From assembly GCA_958412345.1 (NCBI GenBank), contig CATYSO010000011.1:1-64000 (forward strand): 64,000 nucleotides of DNA, given 5' to 3'. Shown one piece after another: positions 7,785 through 16,613 of the stretch. Source of the DNA: an uncultured Collinsella sp. Lineage in GTDB: Bacteria > Actinomycetota > Coriobacteriia > Coriobacteriales > Coriobacteriaceae. A program made the position numbers and the translations under genes. The notes under the pieces were generated by a model. It had not been told where the DNA came from. It searched no databases and saw only the letters and a program-made list of their open reading frames with translations. Positions within the stretch are counted from its first letter, which is position 1; each line of letters starts with the position of its first letter.

Positions 7785-8347
7785 GCGAAAAAGCGCACGC
7801 CAAAGGACGTATCCTCGCAGGCGACAATGCGGCGGTCGCGCAGGATGGTCCGCACGTAATACCAATCGCCCACGCAGCCCGACAAGTGCAGACCAGCCGC
7901 CAGGTAGCACAGCAGCGGATAGCCCGAGAGCGCAAAGCCCAGGGCAAACGCCACCGTCAAAACAACCGTGGGCGCCAGGCAAATGGCCATGTACCGCCGA
8001 CGCGAATACACAACGCCCTCGGCGCAGGCATAGATCATCGCCGTCTCGAGGTTCGCCCCAAAGGTCACGCGCGCGCCCGCAGGAGCCAGCAGCTTAAAAA
8101 ACACCGCATGCACCAGCTCGTGCACGGCAAACGACGCTGCAGAAACCGCAGCCACACCGACCATCCAGCCCACGACAGCCATCCAGCCGCCCGCCTCAGC
8201 CGCGTCCAAGTCCGCAGGCCCGCCCAGCAGCATAAACACCGGCACCAGGCACACGGCAAACACCGCGATCACGGCCATCCCCCACACGAAGCAAGCGTGT
8301 AGAAAATCCTCGTCCTCAAACGCATGTATGTTGGAAATCTCATTCAT
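7778..8347 (-). CDS. DUF3267 putative membrane zinc metallopeptidase
   Basis: A 189-residue integral membrane protein of the DUF3267 family. It has about five hydrophobic segments: two in the first 70 residues, one around 110-130, and more towards the C-terminus. The zincin-like motif HELVHAVFF (HExxH) sits at the cytoplasmic end of a helix, as in site-2-protease-like families. No substrate is known for DUF3267. The ATG at 8347 has only a weak ribosome site. It is transcribed away from the synthetase gene at 8480, and its last codons run into a repeat shared with other intergenic regions. Confidence 0.82.
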   Translation of the reverse strand: MNEISNIHAFEDEDFLHACFVWGMAVIAVFAVCLVPVFMLLGGPADLDAAEAGGWMAVVGWMVGVAAVSAASFAVHELVHAVFFKLLAPAGARVTFGANLETAMIYACAEGVVYSRRRYMAICLAPTVVLTVAFALGFALSGYPLLCYLAAGLHLSGCVGDWYYVRTILRDRRIVACEDTSFGVRFFAK

Positions 8348-8479
8348 AGCATCTTAGGATAGCGCCCCTGCCACGCACCCGCCCGCATGTGCGATAATGT
8401 CGAACGATATGCACGAATTGACCACCGCGCCGCCGAACCCCGTGCCCGGCCGCGCCCTCACCATATGCGAAGGAGTCCC

Positions 8480-10630
8480 ATGGCATCCAAATACTCCATG
8501 AACGACCGTCCCAGCTGGCCGCGCCGCGCCATCGTTACCGCCGGCGAGCCCTACGGCAACAAAGGCCTGCACTTCGGCCACGTTGGTGGCGTCTTTGTCC
8601 CCGCCGACTTCTTCGCCCGCTTCCTGCGCGACCGCCTGGGCCGCGAGAACGTAATCTTCACCTCGGGCACCGACTGCTACGGCTCGCCCATCATGGAGAG
8701 CTACCGCAAGCTCAAGGAGAACGAGAGCTACGACAAGTCCATTAGCGAGTACGTCGAGTCCAACCACTCCCGCCAGGCCGCGACCCTCAACAACTACAAC
8801 ATCAGCTGCGACATCTACGGCGGCTCGGGCCTTGAGCCGGCCGTCAAGATTCACAACGAGGTGACCGCCGAGATTATCGAGCGCCTGCACGAGCAGGGCA
8901 CCATCTCCAAGCGCTCCACCCTGCAGTTCTACGACGCCAAGGCCGGCACGTTCCTCAACGGCCGCCAGGTCATCGGCCGCTGCCCCATCCAGGGCTGCAA
9001 GTCCGAGAAGGCCTATGCCGACGAGTGCGATCTGGGTCACCAGTTTGAGCCCGAGGAGCTCATCGCGCCCAAGAGCCAGCTCACCGGCGAGGTGCCCGAG
9101 CTGCGCCCGGTCGACAACCTCTACTTCGACCTGCCGGCCTACCTCGACTTTATGAAAACCTACACCGCCAAGCTCGCCCAGAACCCGCAGGTTCGCTCCG
9201 TGGTCTCCAAGACCATGGAGGAATGGCTGCTGCCGGCTCAGCTCTACATCCAGAACAAGTTCCGCGAGGCCTTCGACGCCGTCGAGGACCAGCTTCCCGA
9301 GCACACCGTGCTGGAGCCCGAGGGCAACAAGAGCAGCTTTACCGTCACCTTCCCCAGCTGGAAGGAGCGCGACGACGCCCACGCGGTGCTCGCCAACGGC
9401 GGCGTGCGCTTCCGCAGCGGCAAGGCGCTCGTGCCCTTCCGCATCACCGGCAACATCGACTGGGGCGTTCCGGTGCCCGAGGTCGACGGCGTGACCGGCG
9501 TCACCTGCTGGTGCTGGCCCGAGAGCCTGTGGGCGCCCATCAGCTATACGCGTACCGTGCTTGCGCGCGATGCCAAGGCCGCCGGCGTGACCGAGGGCGT
9601 CGCCGCCCAGGATGCCGCCCTTATGGGCGAGCCCGCTGCCGACTCCACGCAGGTGCCCGCGCCCACCTACCAGCACAGTTCACTCGACTGGCGCGACTGG
9701 TGGTGCTCGGACGACGCACAGATCTACCAGTTTATTGGCCAGGACAACATCTACTTCTACTGCATCGCGCAGACCGCCATGTGGGAGGCCCTGGGTTGGG
9801 ACCTTACGCAGAGCACTGTCAGTGCCTGTTACCACCTGCTCTACATGGGCAAAAAGGCCAGCTCGTCCTCGCAGACGCCTCCCCCGCCGGCCGACGACCT
9901 GCTCAACCACTACACCTGCGAGCAGATGCGCGCGCATTGGCTGTCGCTCGGCCTGTCCGAGAAGCCGGTGAGCTTTAGCCCCAAGGCATACGACACGCGC
10001 GTGACCGGCAAGGACAAGGACGGCAACGAGGTACGCGCCTGCGACGACAAGCGCGTCATCGACCCGGCCCTCAAGGAAAGCGCGCTGCTGACTGGCGTGT
10101 TCAACCGCCTGGCCCGCAGCTGCTTCTACGGCGTCGCCGTCAAGGAGGGCGACGAGAGCCCCTACCGCAACGGCTGCATCCCCGCCGGCGCCGCTTCTGA
10201 CGCCGTGGTCGAGGCCGCCGAGCAGGCAGCCCTCGCCTTTGAGCAGGCCATGTACAAGTTCGAGACGCACCGCGCACTCGCCGTGTGCGACGACTACCTG
10301 CGCGCCGCCAACAAGCGCTGGAGCGACGCCTCCAAGGCCGCCAACAAGCTCGAGGGCGAGCCGGCAAACGCCGCGATGACGCAGGCCCTCGTCGACGCCT
10401 TTACCGAGCTGCGCGTGGCGACCGTCCTGATGCACGGCATCGTGCCGGCCGGCTGTGAGCTCATCTGCGAGTACTTCGACGTCGATCCGGTCGCGTTCTT
10501 TAGCTGGGACAACATCTTTACTTCCACGGACGAGTTCGTGGAGAGCCTGGGCGAGAAGCCCGGCGAGCACCGTGTGAAGCCGCTGCCCCCGCGCTTCGAC
10601 TTCTTCAGCAAGCACGAGAGCCAGTACTAG
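8480..10630 (+). CDS. metG: Methionyl-tRNA synthetase (class I, atypical KMSKS)
   Basis: A 716-residue class I synthetase of the MetRS type. The HIGH signature reads HFGH within GEPYGNKGLHFGHVGG. The zinc knuckle reads CPIQGC...ECDLGH, a C-C-C-H variant. The active-site block QDNIYFY is present. The KMSKS loop is degenerate: GKKASSSSQTPPPP in place of GKKMSKSRG. The anticodon-binding domain follows (AFEQAMYKFETHRALAVCDDYLRAANK). AAGGAG sits six to seven bases before ATG 8480. The protein should charge tRNA-Met, but the altered loop and proline run leave some doubt whether it is the housekeeping enzyme or a paralogue. Confidence 0.82.
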   Translation: MASKYSMNDRPSWPRRAIVTAGEPYGNKGLHFGHVGGVFVPADFFARFLRDRLGRENVIFTSGTDCYGSPIMESYRKLKENESYDKSISEYVESNHSRQAATLNNYNISCDIYGGSGLEPAVKIHNEVTAEIIERLHEQGTISKRSTLQFYDAKAGTFLNGRQVIGRCPIQGCKSEKAYADECDLGHQFEPEELIAPKSQLTGEVPELRPVDNLYFDLPAYLDFMKTYTAKLAQNPQVRSVVSKTMEEWLLPAQLYIQNKFREAFDAVEDQLPEHTVLEPEGNKSSFTVTFPSWKERDDAHAVLANGGVRFRSGKALVPFRITGNIDWGVPVPEVDGVTGVTCWCWPESLWAPISYTRTVLARDAKAAGVTEGVAAQDAALMGEPAADSTQVPAPTYQHSSLDWRDWWCSDDAQIYQFIGQDNIYFYCIAQTAMWEALGWDLTQSTVSACYHLLYMGKKASSSSQTPPPPADDLLNHYTCEQMRAHWLSLGLSEKPVSFSPKAYDTRVTGKDKDGNEVRACDDKRVIDPALKESALLTGVFNRLARSCFYGVAVKEGDESPYRNGCIPAGAASDAVVEAAEQAALAFEQAMYKFETHRALAVCDDYLRAANKRWSDASKAANKLEGEPANAAMTQALVDAFTELRVATVLMHGIVPAGCELICEYFDVDPVAFFSWDNIFTSTDEFVESLGEKPGEHRVKPLPPRFDFFSKHESQY

Positions 10631-10646
10631 AAAAACAGCATGGCTC

Positions 10647-10755
10647 AGTAGTCAATTTGGGACGGGGCTATTTTAGCTACCCGTCCCAAATTTGGCTGCA
10701 GCGCCTGCCAAAACGGACGGGGTAGCTAAAATAGCCCCGTCCCAAATTGACTACT
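10647..10755. repeat. 109-bp palindromic repeat (GGGACGGGGCTA family)
   Basis: Arms of about 40 bases (10647-10687 and 10715-10755) are complementary over their first 34 positions without mismatch. The core is TTTGGGACGGGGCTATTTTA. Related single arms occur at 50-119, 7748-7784 and 54716-54742. It fills the gap between metG and the methyltransferase gene and could act as a bidirectional terminator. Confidence 0.8.
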
Positions 10756-10781
10756 TTTGATGGAATGGGAAGGAAAGACGG

Positions 10782-11885
10782 ATGTCCAAGCCGCGTCGTC
10801 GTAAGCAGAAAAAGCAGGTCAAGGCCGAGCTCAAGCTCAGGCAGTTTACTGCTACCGAGCTTTCCGACCAGCTTGCCGCCCAACACTCCGCCGCCGACCT
10901 GCCGCGCTTTATGGTCGACACGGTCGCCGGCGCCTATGCCGCGGCTGATGCCGAGCTCATGATCGAGGGCTTCGGCGCCGCGAGCGAACGCCCGGTCACG
11001 CTGCGCGCCAACACGCTCAAAGCGACCGCCGAGGACATCGCCACGGCACTCGACGAGGCCGGTATCGCCCACCAAACCGTTACCTGGTACCGGGACGCCT
11101 TCATCCTGCCCGAGGCCCAGGTTTCCGACCTGTGGGACCTCGACATCTACCGCGACGGCAAAATCTACCTGCAGAGTCTGTCGTCTATGATGCCTCCGTT
11201 GGTCCTGGGCGCCCAGGCCGGCGAGGACATCCTGGACATGTGCGCAGCCCCCGGCGGCAAGACGACGCAGATCGCCGCCCTCACCCAGGGTCAGGCGCAT
11301 CTTACCGCCTGCGAGATGAGCATCCCCCGCGCCGAGAAGCTCGAGTCCAATCTCCACCGTCAGGGCGCCAAAAACGTACCCGTCATGCGCATCGACGCGC
11401 GCGAGCTCGACGAGTTCTTCCGCTTTGACCGCATCCTGCTCGACGCCCCCTGCACCGGCACGGGCACCGTCATAAGCGGCAACGAAAAGAGCCTGCGCGG
11501 ACTGACCGAGCAGCTGCTTGGCAAGTGCGCCCGCTCGCAGCGAGCGCTTCTGGACCGCGCCATGGGTGCCCTCAAACCGGGCGGCACGCTGGTCTATTCC
11601 ACTTGTTCGATCTTGCCGCAGGAAAACGAGGACGCCCTGCAAGAGGCCCTCGACAAGCACATGGACTGCGAGCTCATCCCCCTCGACGGCACGCCAAGCG
11701 AAAGCGAAGCGCGCCGTGCCCAGGAAGCCGGCGAGGAGCCGCACATCGAGTGCAACGCCCTCACCGAGGCTATCGCTGCCGGCCACGTCTCGGCAATCGC
11801 CAACGGCCTGCCCGGCACGCTCACCATTCCGCCCAGCCGCGACTTTGAGGGCTTCTACATCGCCCTGATCCGAAAACGCAACTAG
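10782..11885 (+). CDS. RsmB/NOP-family RNA m5C methyltransferase
   Basis: A 367-residue SAM-dependent RNA (cytosine-5) methyltransferase of the NOL1/NOP2/Sun family. It has the SAM loop DMCAAPGGKTTQ at about 150-161, motif IV DAPCTGTGT with its conserved Cys, and motif VI YSTCSI with the catalytic Cys. The N-terminus is Lys/Arg-rich (KPRRRKQKKQ), consistent with RNA binding, and there is no NusB-like domain as in E. coli RsmB. It probably modifies 16S rRNA (an RsmF-like role), but the target base cannot be read from sequence. The ATG follows GGGAAGGA. Confidence 0.9.
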   Translation: MSKPRRRKQKKQVKAELKLRQFTATELSDQLAAQHSAADLPRFMVDTVAGAYAAADAELMIEGFGAASERPVTLRANTLKATAEDIATALDEAGIAHQTVTWYRDAFILPEAQVSDLWDLDIYRDGKIYLQSLSSMMPPLVLGAQAGEDILDMCAAPGGKTTQIAALTQGQAHLTACEMSIPRAEKLESNLHRQGAKNVPVMRIDARELDEFFRFDRILLDAPCTGTGTVISGNEKSLRGLTEQLLGKCARSQRALLDRAMGALKPGGTLVYSTCSILPQENEDALQEALDKHMDCELIPLDGTPSESEARRAQEAGEEPHIECNALTEAIAAGHVSAIANGLPGTLTIPPSRDFEGFYIALIRKRN

Positions 11886-11909
11886 CGCACGGACCAAAAA
11901 CTCAACAAG

Positions 11910-12080
11910 CTATCTCCGTGCGCGTTTGCCCTGCTGGTTACGATGCTGCTTAAGCGCCTCGCGCTCCTTGCGCTCGGCCTTTTTGCCCTTAATGGCCGTG
12001 ACCACAAAGTAGATGACCGCGGCGGCAACGATTGCGCCCACACACAGGCCAATCGAGCCCAACATTGCTGTGAAATCCAT
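11910..12080 (-). CDS. Small single-pass membrane protein (56 aa)
   Basis: A 56-residue reading frame. The N-terminus is MDFTAMLGSIGLCVGAIVAA, hydrophobic to about residue 30 (AAAVIYFVVTAI), followed by a strongly basic tail (KGKKAERKERE...GKRARR). One membrane helix with a cytoplasmic positively charged tail is predicted. The start has GAGAGG nine to ten bases upstream. It is convergent with the methyltransferase gene (24 bases between stop codons). Its function is unknown, but the periodic hydrophobicity, ribosome site and GC-rich third positions support a real gene rather than chance. Confidence 0.65.
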   Translation of the reverse strand: MDFTAMLGSIGLCVGAIVAAAVIYFVVTAIKGKKAERKEREALKQHRNQQGKRARR

Positions 12081-12270
12081 ACCACGTCACCTCTCTTTTA
12101 AACGGGACATTCAAGATAGCACCTCGATACCCGCCACCACAGCTCCTTCACGTTCGACGGCCTTTGAGTCTAACGGACGGCGCGGCGGGGAAAAATCAAC
12201 TCGTCAAACGATTTAGCATTCGTAACGCTGGTCGCACGCCGCCGACCGCAGAACATAGAAACGGACCGCC

Positions 12271-13362
12271 ATGGATACTCTCAACGATTTGAACGAGCGC
12301 GTCGACGCCTTCGTCGGCACCAGCTCCTTCGACACGCCCGCCGCGGCAAACAACCAAGCCCCCATTGATGTGCCCGCCGAGGTCCACGAGGACATCGTCG
12401 CCTCGGTCGACTTCTCCGAGGTCGAGCTTGCAGACGAATTCACCGAGCCACAGGTAGCCGTCACCCCCAACGGGCTGCTCCCCATGGAGCCGCTTCCCAT
12501 CGACGGACGCCTGCGCAAAGCGGCCCTTCGCATGCCCGACGAGATCGAGGAGGCCAGCGGCTTTACGCTCTTCGGTCGCCGCATCAAGTCGCTCATCTAC
12601 ACCACCGACGTGGCCGTCATCCGCAACTCCAACGCCGATGCCGTCTTTGCGGTCTATCCCTTCACGCCGCAGCCGGCCATTACGCAAGCGCTGCTGACCG
12701 TCGCCGAATGCCCGGTCTTTGTGGGCGTGGGCGGCGGCACCACCACTGGCAAGCGCTCCGTTCAGATGGCGGCTGTCTCCGAGATGCAGGGCGCGGCGGG
12801 CTGCGTGGTCAACTCCCCCGCCACCGCCGAGATGGTTGAGCACATCACCAACATGGCGGACATCCCCGTCATCGCCACGGTCGTGCGCTGCGATGACGAT
12901 GCGCATGCCAAGGTGCGCGCCGGCGCCAAGATCCTGAACATCGCCGCCGGCAAGAACACGCCGCAGGTCCTGCGCGAGCTGCGCGAGCACTATCCCAACC
13001 TGCCACTCATCGCACCGGGCGGCAAGACGCCCGAGAGCATCCGCGAGACCATCGCCGCCGGCGCCAACGCCATCATCTGGACACCGCCTTCGGCCCAGCA
13101 GCTGCAGACCGACATGATGCAGCGCTACCGCAAGATGAAAGAAGACGCCACACCCGTTATCTCGCGCGAAGATGTGCCCATTATCGACCAGGTCGCCGCC
13201 GCCGAGGTCAGCCAGGTCGAGAACATGAATCCCGACGTGCCGATTCCCGACGAGGTCATCGAGCGCGTCGCCTCGATTCACGAGCACATTGAAGAGCGCC
13301 GCGCCAACCGTGGCCTCAAGCCGTCGCTGCACGGCTTCTTCTTCCGCAGCAAGAAACGCTAA
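12271..13362 (+). CDS. Conserved TIM-barrel-like protein of unknown function
   Basis: A 363-residue cytosolic protein. The first ~75 residues are variable and acidic. The core from about 85 to 290 has alternating strand-helix units with phosphate-barrel features: VFVGVGGGTTTGKRS, PVIATVV, AGAKILNIAAGK, LPLIAPGGKTPESIRETIAAGANAIIW. The last part resembles the phosphate-binding end of KDPG-aldolase or NanE-type barrels. The catalytic chemistry is not evident. The C-terminal ~70 residues are polar and end in a basic FFFRSKKR. The ribosome site is weak. A shared bidirectional terminator separates it from the convergent DegV gene. Confidence 0.7.
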   Translation: MDTLNDLNERVDAFVGTSSFDTPAAANNQAPIDVPAEVHEDIVASVDFSEVELADEFTEPQVAVTPNGLLPMEPLPIDGRLRKAALRMPDEIEEASGFTLFGRRIKSLIYTTDVAVIRNSNADAVFAVYPFTPQPAITQALLTVAECPVFVGVGGGTTTGKRSVQMAAVSEMQGAAGCVVNSPATAEMVEHITNMADIPVIATVVRCDDDAHAKVRAGAKILNIAAGKNTPQVLRELREHYPNLPLIAPGGKTPESIRETIAAGANAIIWTPPSAQQLQTDMMQRYRKMKEDATPVISREDVPIIDQVAAAEVSQVENMNPDVPIPDEVIERVASIHEHIEERRANRGLKPSLHGFFFRSKKR

Positions 13363-13370
13363 CCGCAACA

Positions 13371-13412
13371 GCAAGGCCCGCCCCACAAACGTGAGGCGGG
13401 CCTTGTTCGTTA
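13371..13412. terminator. Bidirectional terminator between convergent genes
   Basis: The stem AAGGCCCGCC / GGCGGGCCTT is followed by TTGTT on the plus strand and preceded by a short T-containing tail on the minus strand. It lies between the TIM-barrel-like gene and the DegV gene, whose stop codon begins at 13410. Confidence 0.8.
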
Positions 13413-14300
13413 ATCCACGCGCTTGTCGCCCATAAAGAAGAGCGCCACCGTACCAGGTCCGGTATGCGAACCGATCAGAGCACCGATATTGTTGATCTCA
13501 ATCTTGCCCTTGAGCTGCGGAATCTGCTCCTCAATCAGTGCCGCCACCGCTTCGGCATCCTCGCGGCACGCAGAGTGCGACATGATGCACTTGCCCGAAT
13601 AGTTCGCACCATCCTGGACATGCGCCATCATGGTCTTGACCATCTCGGAGATCGCGCGCTTCTTGGTACGGATCTTCTCGCGCGGCGACAGCTTGCCCTC
13701 GCAATCGACCGTCATAAGCGGGCAAATCTTAAGCGCCGTGCCGATGATCGCGCTCGCAGCCGAAATGCGACCGCCGCGCAGGTAGCTCGACAGATCGGTC
13801 GAGAAGAACCAGTGGTGCAGGTTGAGCTTGTGCTCCTCGATCCAGGCAGCCGTCTCATCGAGTGAAGCCCCGCTATCGCGCACGTCGGCGGCACATTCCG
13901 CCAGCAGGCCAAAGCCCGAAGACGCCGCCAGCGAATCGATGACGCGCACCTTGCCGCCCTGGGGATAGCGATCCGCGAGCATCTGCGCCGCAACGCAAGC
14001 CGAGCCATACGTACCCGAAATACCCGACGACAACGTCAGGTGCAGCACGTCTTTACCCTCGGCAACAAGCGGCTCCCAAAACTCCTCGTACTCACCCACG
14101 CTCACCTGAGACGTCTTAGGCATGGCGCCTGCGGATATCTGGGCAAAAAACTCGTCCGGCGTAATCGACTGATACAGATCGTCCGTATAGACAACATCGT
14201 CGATCTCGTAATGAAAACACACGACAGGGATATTGCGCGATTCAAAGAACTCCCGAGTTCGATCGGCGGCGGATTCACAGGTCAGGACAAAATCACTCAT
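13410..14300 (-). CDS. DegV-family fatty-acid-binding protein
   Basis: A 296-residue DegV protein (FakB-like), which binds a fatty acid and, where a FakA kinase is present, hands it over for phosphorylation. Family features are CESAADRT near the N-terminus, the KTSQVSVGEYEEFW block, LTLSSGISGTYGSA, VIDSLAASSGFGLL and LRGGRISAASA. ATG 14300 has AAGGAG seven bases upstream; the in-frame codons further upstream to 14471 have no ribosome site and lie in AT-rich non-coding DNA. A GATAAT hexamer at 14329-14334 could be its -10 element. No fakA is in the window. Confidence 0.93.
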   Translation of the reverse strand: MSDFVLTCESAADRTREFFESRNIPVVCFHYEIDDVVYTDDLYQSITPDEFFAQISAGAMPKTSQVSVGEYEEFWEPLVAEGKDVLHLTLSSGISGTYGSACVAAQMLADRYPQGGKVRVIDSLAASSGFGLLAECAADVRDSGASLDETAAWIEEHKLNLHHWFFSTDLSSYLRGGRISAASAIIGTALKICPLMTVDCEGKLSPREKIRTKKRAISEMVKTMMAHVQDGANYSGKCIMSHSACREDAEAVAALIEEQIPQLKGKIEINNIGALIGSHTGPGTVALFFMGDKRVD

Positions 14301-14561
14301 ATGAGGCTCCTTACGTATTGCTACGAAAATTATCGCACAGCAAGCATAAATACGGTACAAATGTCCACTATTTACCAAATAGAGCCAAAGGTAGTGAACA
14401 TCTTTACCGTCATCATCTCTATCGATCCCAGAGGCATACGTCTGTAAAAACGACCCTACGTCTCCACTCAACCGCCATATCTACCTCCACTAAATCGATT
14501 TACCAAACCGTTCGGCTAACAATTCGGCCGCCCATCCCCAATCGAAACAAAAGCGGCGCAT

Positions 14562-14591
14562 ACTGATAAACGTTTGACGCTGTTTATCAGT
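14562..14591. promoter_or_regulatory. Operator-like palindrome upstream of fbp
   Basis: The perfect inverted repeat ACTGATAAAC / GTTTATCAGT has ten-base arms and a ten-base spacer, and ends 28 bases before the fbp start. Its size and position fit a repressor or activator site for a gluconeogenic gene. No known regulator is assigned. Confidence 0.5.
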
Positions 14592-14618
14592 TTTACCAGC
14601 CCTATCGGAAGGTGTTTC

Positions 14619-16535
14619 ATGGTCGCATTCGATCGCAATCCGCAAGACTTCAAGTATCTGCGCCTGCTGTCGAGACAGTTTCCCACCGAGCAATCCGCGT
14701 TTACCGAGATCATCAACCTCTCGGCCATCCTCAACCTGCCCAAAGGCACTGAGCATTTTATGAGCGACGTGCATGGCGAGTACGAAGCCTTTATGCACAT
14801 CCTCAACAACTGCTCGGGCGTCGTGCGCGAGCATGTCGACGAAATCTTTGGCGAAACGCTCTCCTTTGACGAGAAGGGCGAGCTATGCACGCTCATCTAC
14901 TACCCGCGCGAGAAGATCGAGCTGGTCCGCAGCCAGCGCGAGGACTCGCCCACCTGGTACAAGACGATGCTTGACCAGCTCATCATGGTCGCCCGCTCGC
15001 TTTCCAGCCGCTATACGCGCTCCAAGGTGCGCAAGGCCATCCCACGCGATTACGCCTACATCATCGACGAGCTGCTACACACGCATCCGGACGAGAACAA
15101 CTATCGCGTGCGCTATCACGAGCGCATCGTGGAGTCCATTCTGGAGACCGCCAGCGCCGACGACTTTATCGAGTCGCTTGCCTCGCTCATCAAGCGCCTG
15201 GCCGTCGACCACCTGCACCTGGTGGGCGACATCTTCGACCGCGGCGGCGGCGCGGCCAAGATTATGGACCGCCTGCTCACCTACCATTCACTCGACATCC
15301 AGTGGGGCAACCACGACCTGCTGTGGATGGGCGCTGCGGCCGGTGAGCCCGCCTGCATCGCCACGGTGCTGCGCAACAACCTACGCTACGACAACTACGA
15401 GATCCTGGAGAACGACTACGGTATCTCGCTGCGTGAGCTTGTCGCCTTTGCCGATGCCACCTACACCGCCAGTGAGTCCATCACCCCGCTGATCAAGGCC
15501 ATCAACGTGCTGCTCTTTAAGCTCGAGGGCCAGATTATCCAGCGTCACCCCGAGTTCGATATGACCGACCGCCTGCTACTCGACAAGATCGACCACGACA
15601 CCGGCACGGTCACGCTCGCCGACGGCAGCGTGTGGCCGCTCACGACCAACGATTTCCCCACCGTCGACCCGGCGAACCCCTATACGCTCACGCCCGAGGA
15701 GCAGCACATCATCGACAAGCTCGTGTCCGAGTTTGTCACCGCCGATCACCTGCATCGACATATCGATTTCCTCTATTCCCACGGCTCGATGTACAAGGTC
15801 GCCAACGGCAACCTGCTGTTCCACGGCTGCGTGCCGCTCAACGAAGACGGCACCTTTAGCAGCATGAACTGCCTGGGCACCTGGCACGCTGGCCGCGATT
15901 ATCTCGATTTTTGCGACCACATCGCCCGCCGCGCCTGGCGCGTGGGCGACCGCGACGCTCTCGACTGGATGTGGTACCTGTGGATCGGCTTTAACTCACC
16001 CGCCAGCGGACGCCTGGTGCGTACCTTTGAGCGCGCCTATATCGCCGATAAGAGCACCTGGGTCGAGCCGATGGACCCGTACTTTACACTTACCAAGTCG
16101 CCCTCGGTCTGCGACGACATCATGCGCGAGTTTGGCGTCGCGCCCATGGCATGTTCACCGACCGGTCACATCATCAACGGCCACACACCCGTTAAAACCA
16201 CCAAGGGCGAGCAGCCTATCCGAGCCGAGGGGAAGCTGCTGGTCATCGATGGCGGCTTCTGCCGCGCTTACCATCCCAAGACGGGTATCGCCGGCTATAC
16301 GCTCATCTCGAGCTCGCGCGGCTGCCGCCTCAAGTCACATCAGGCCTTTACCACCGTTGCCGAGGCGCTCACCCGCAACGTCGATATCGAAAGCGAGACC
16401 AACCGCTTTGACGAGGCCGACCGTCGCCGCATGGTGAGCGACACCGATACCGGCGCCAAGATTCGCAGCCAGATCCAGGACCTGCGCCAGCTGCTCGATG
16501 CATATAGAAACGGTGCTATCGAGGAGCGCGCCTAG
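14619..16535 (+). CDS. fbp: Fructose-1,6-bisphosphatase, class III
   Basis: A 638-residue class III (Firmicutes-type) FBPase. It hydrolyses fructose-1,6-bisphosphate to fructose-6-phosphate in gluconeogenesis. It belongs to the metallophosphatase superfamily, and the metal motifs are clear: SDVHGEYEAF (GDxHG-like), VGDIFDRGG (GDxxDRG), WGNHDLLWMG (GNHD) and INGHTPVKTTKG. ATG 14619 follows GGAAGG by six bases; the reading frame upstream to 14574 lies across a palindrome and is not favoured. The length matches the family (640-670). A hairpin (16542-16584) separates it from the GtrA gene downstream. Confidence 0.96.
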   Translation: MVAFDRNPQDFKYLRLLSRQFPTEQSAFTEIINLSAILNLPKGTEHFMSDVHGEYEAFMHILNNCSGVVREHVDEIFGETLSFDEKGELCTLIYYPREKIELVRSQREDSPTWYKTMLDQLIMVARSLSSRYTRSKVRKAIPRDYAYIIDELLHTHPDENNYRVRYHERIVESILETASADDFIESLASLIKRLAVDHLHLVGDIFDRGGGAAKIMDRLLTYHSLDIQWGNHDLLWMGAAAGEPACIATVLRNNLRYDNYEILENDYGISLRELVAFADATYTASESITPLIKAINVLLFKLEGQIIQRHPEFDMTDRLLLDKIDHDTGTVTLADGSVWPLTTNDFPTVDPANPYTLTPEEQHIIDKLVSEFVTADHLHRHIDFLYSHGSMYKVANGNLLFHGCVPLNEDGTFSSMNCLGTWHAGRDYLDFCDHIARRAWRVGDRDALDWMWYLWIGFNSPASGRLVRTFERAYIADKSTWVEPMDPYFTLTKSPSVCDDIMREFGVAPMACSPTGHIINGHTPVKTTKGEQPIRAEGKLLVIDGGFCRAYHPKTGIAGYTLISSSRGCRLKSHQAFTTVAEALTRNVDIESETNRFDEADRRRMVSDTDTGAKIRSQIQDLRQLLDAYRNGAIEERA

Positions 16536-16541
16536 CACCAC

Positions 16542-16584
16542 CCGTGGGGATTGGCTAAACTTGCTGAGTTTGTCATCCCCACGG
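16542..16584 (+). terminator. Hairpin after fbp
   Basis: CCGTGGGGA (16542-16550) pairs with TCCCCACGG (16576-16584). There is no T-run, so it may be a weak terminator or an RNA stabiliser. Confidence 0.4.
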
Positions 16585-16613
16585 CGCCCCGGCGCCACCA
16601 TAAGGCAGGTACC

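Noticed and set aside
8354..9676. A 440-codon open frame on the minus strand
   Set aside because: It is a shadow of the MetRS-like gene, Gly/Ala/Val-rich and without motifs.
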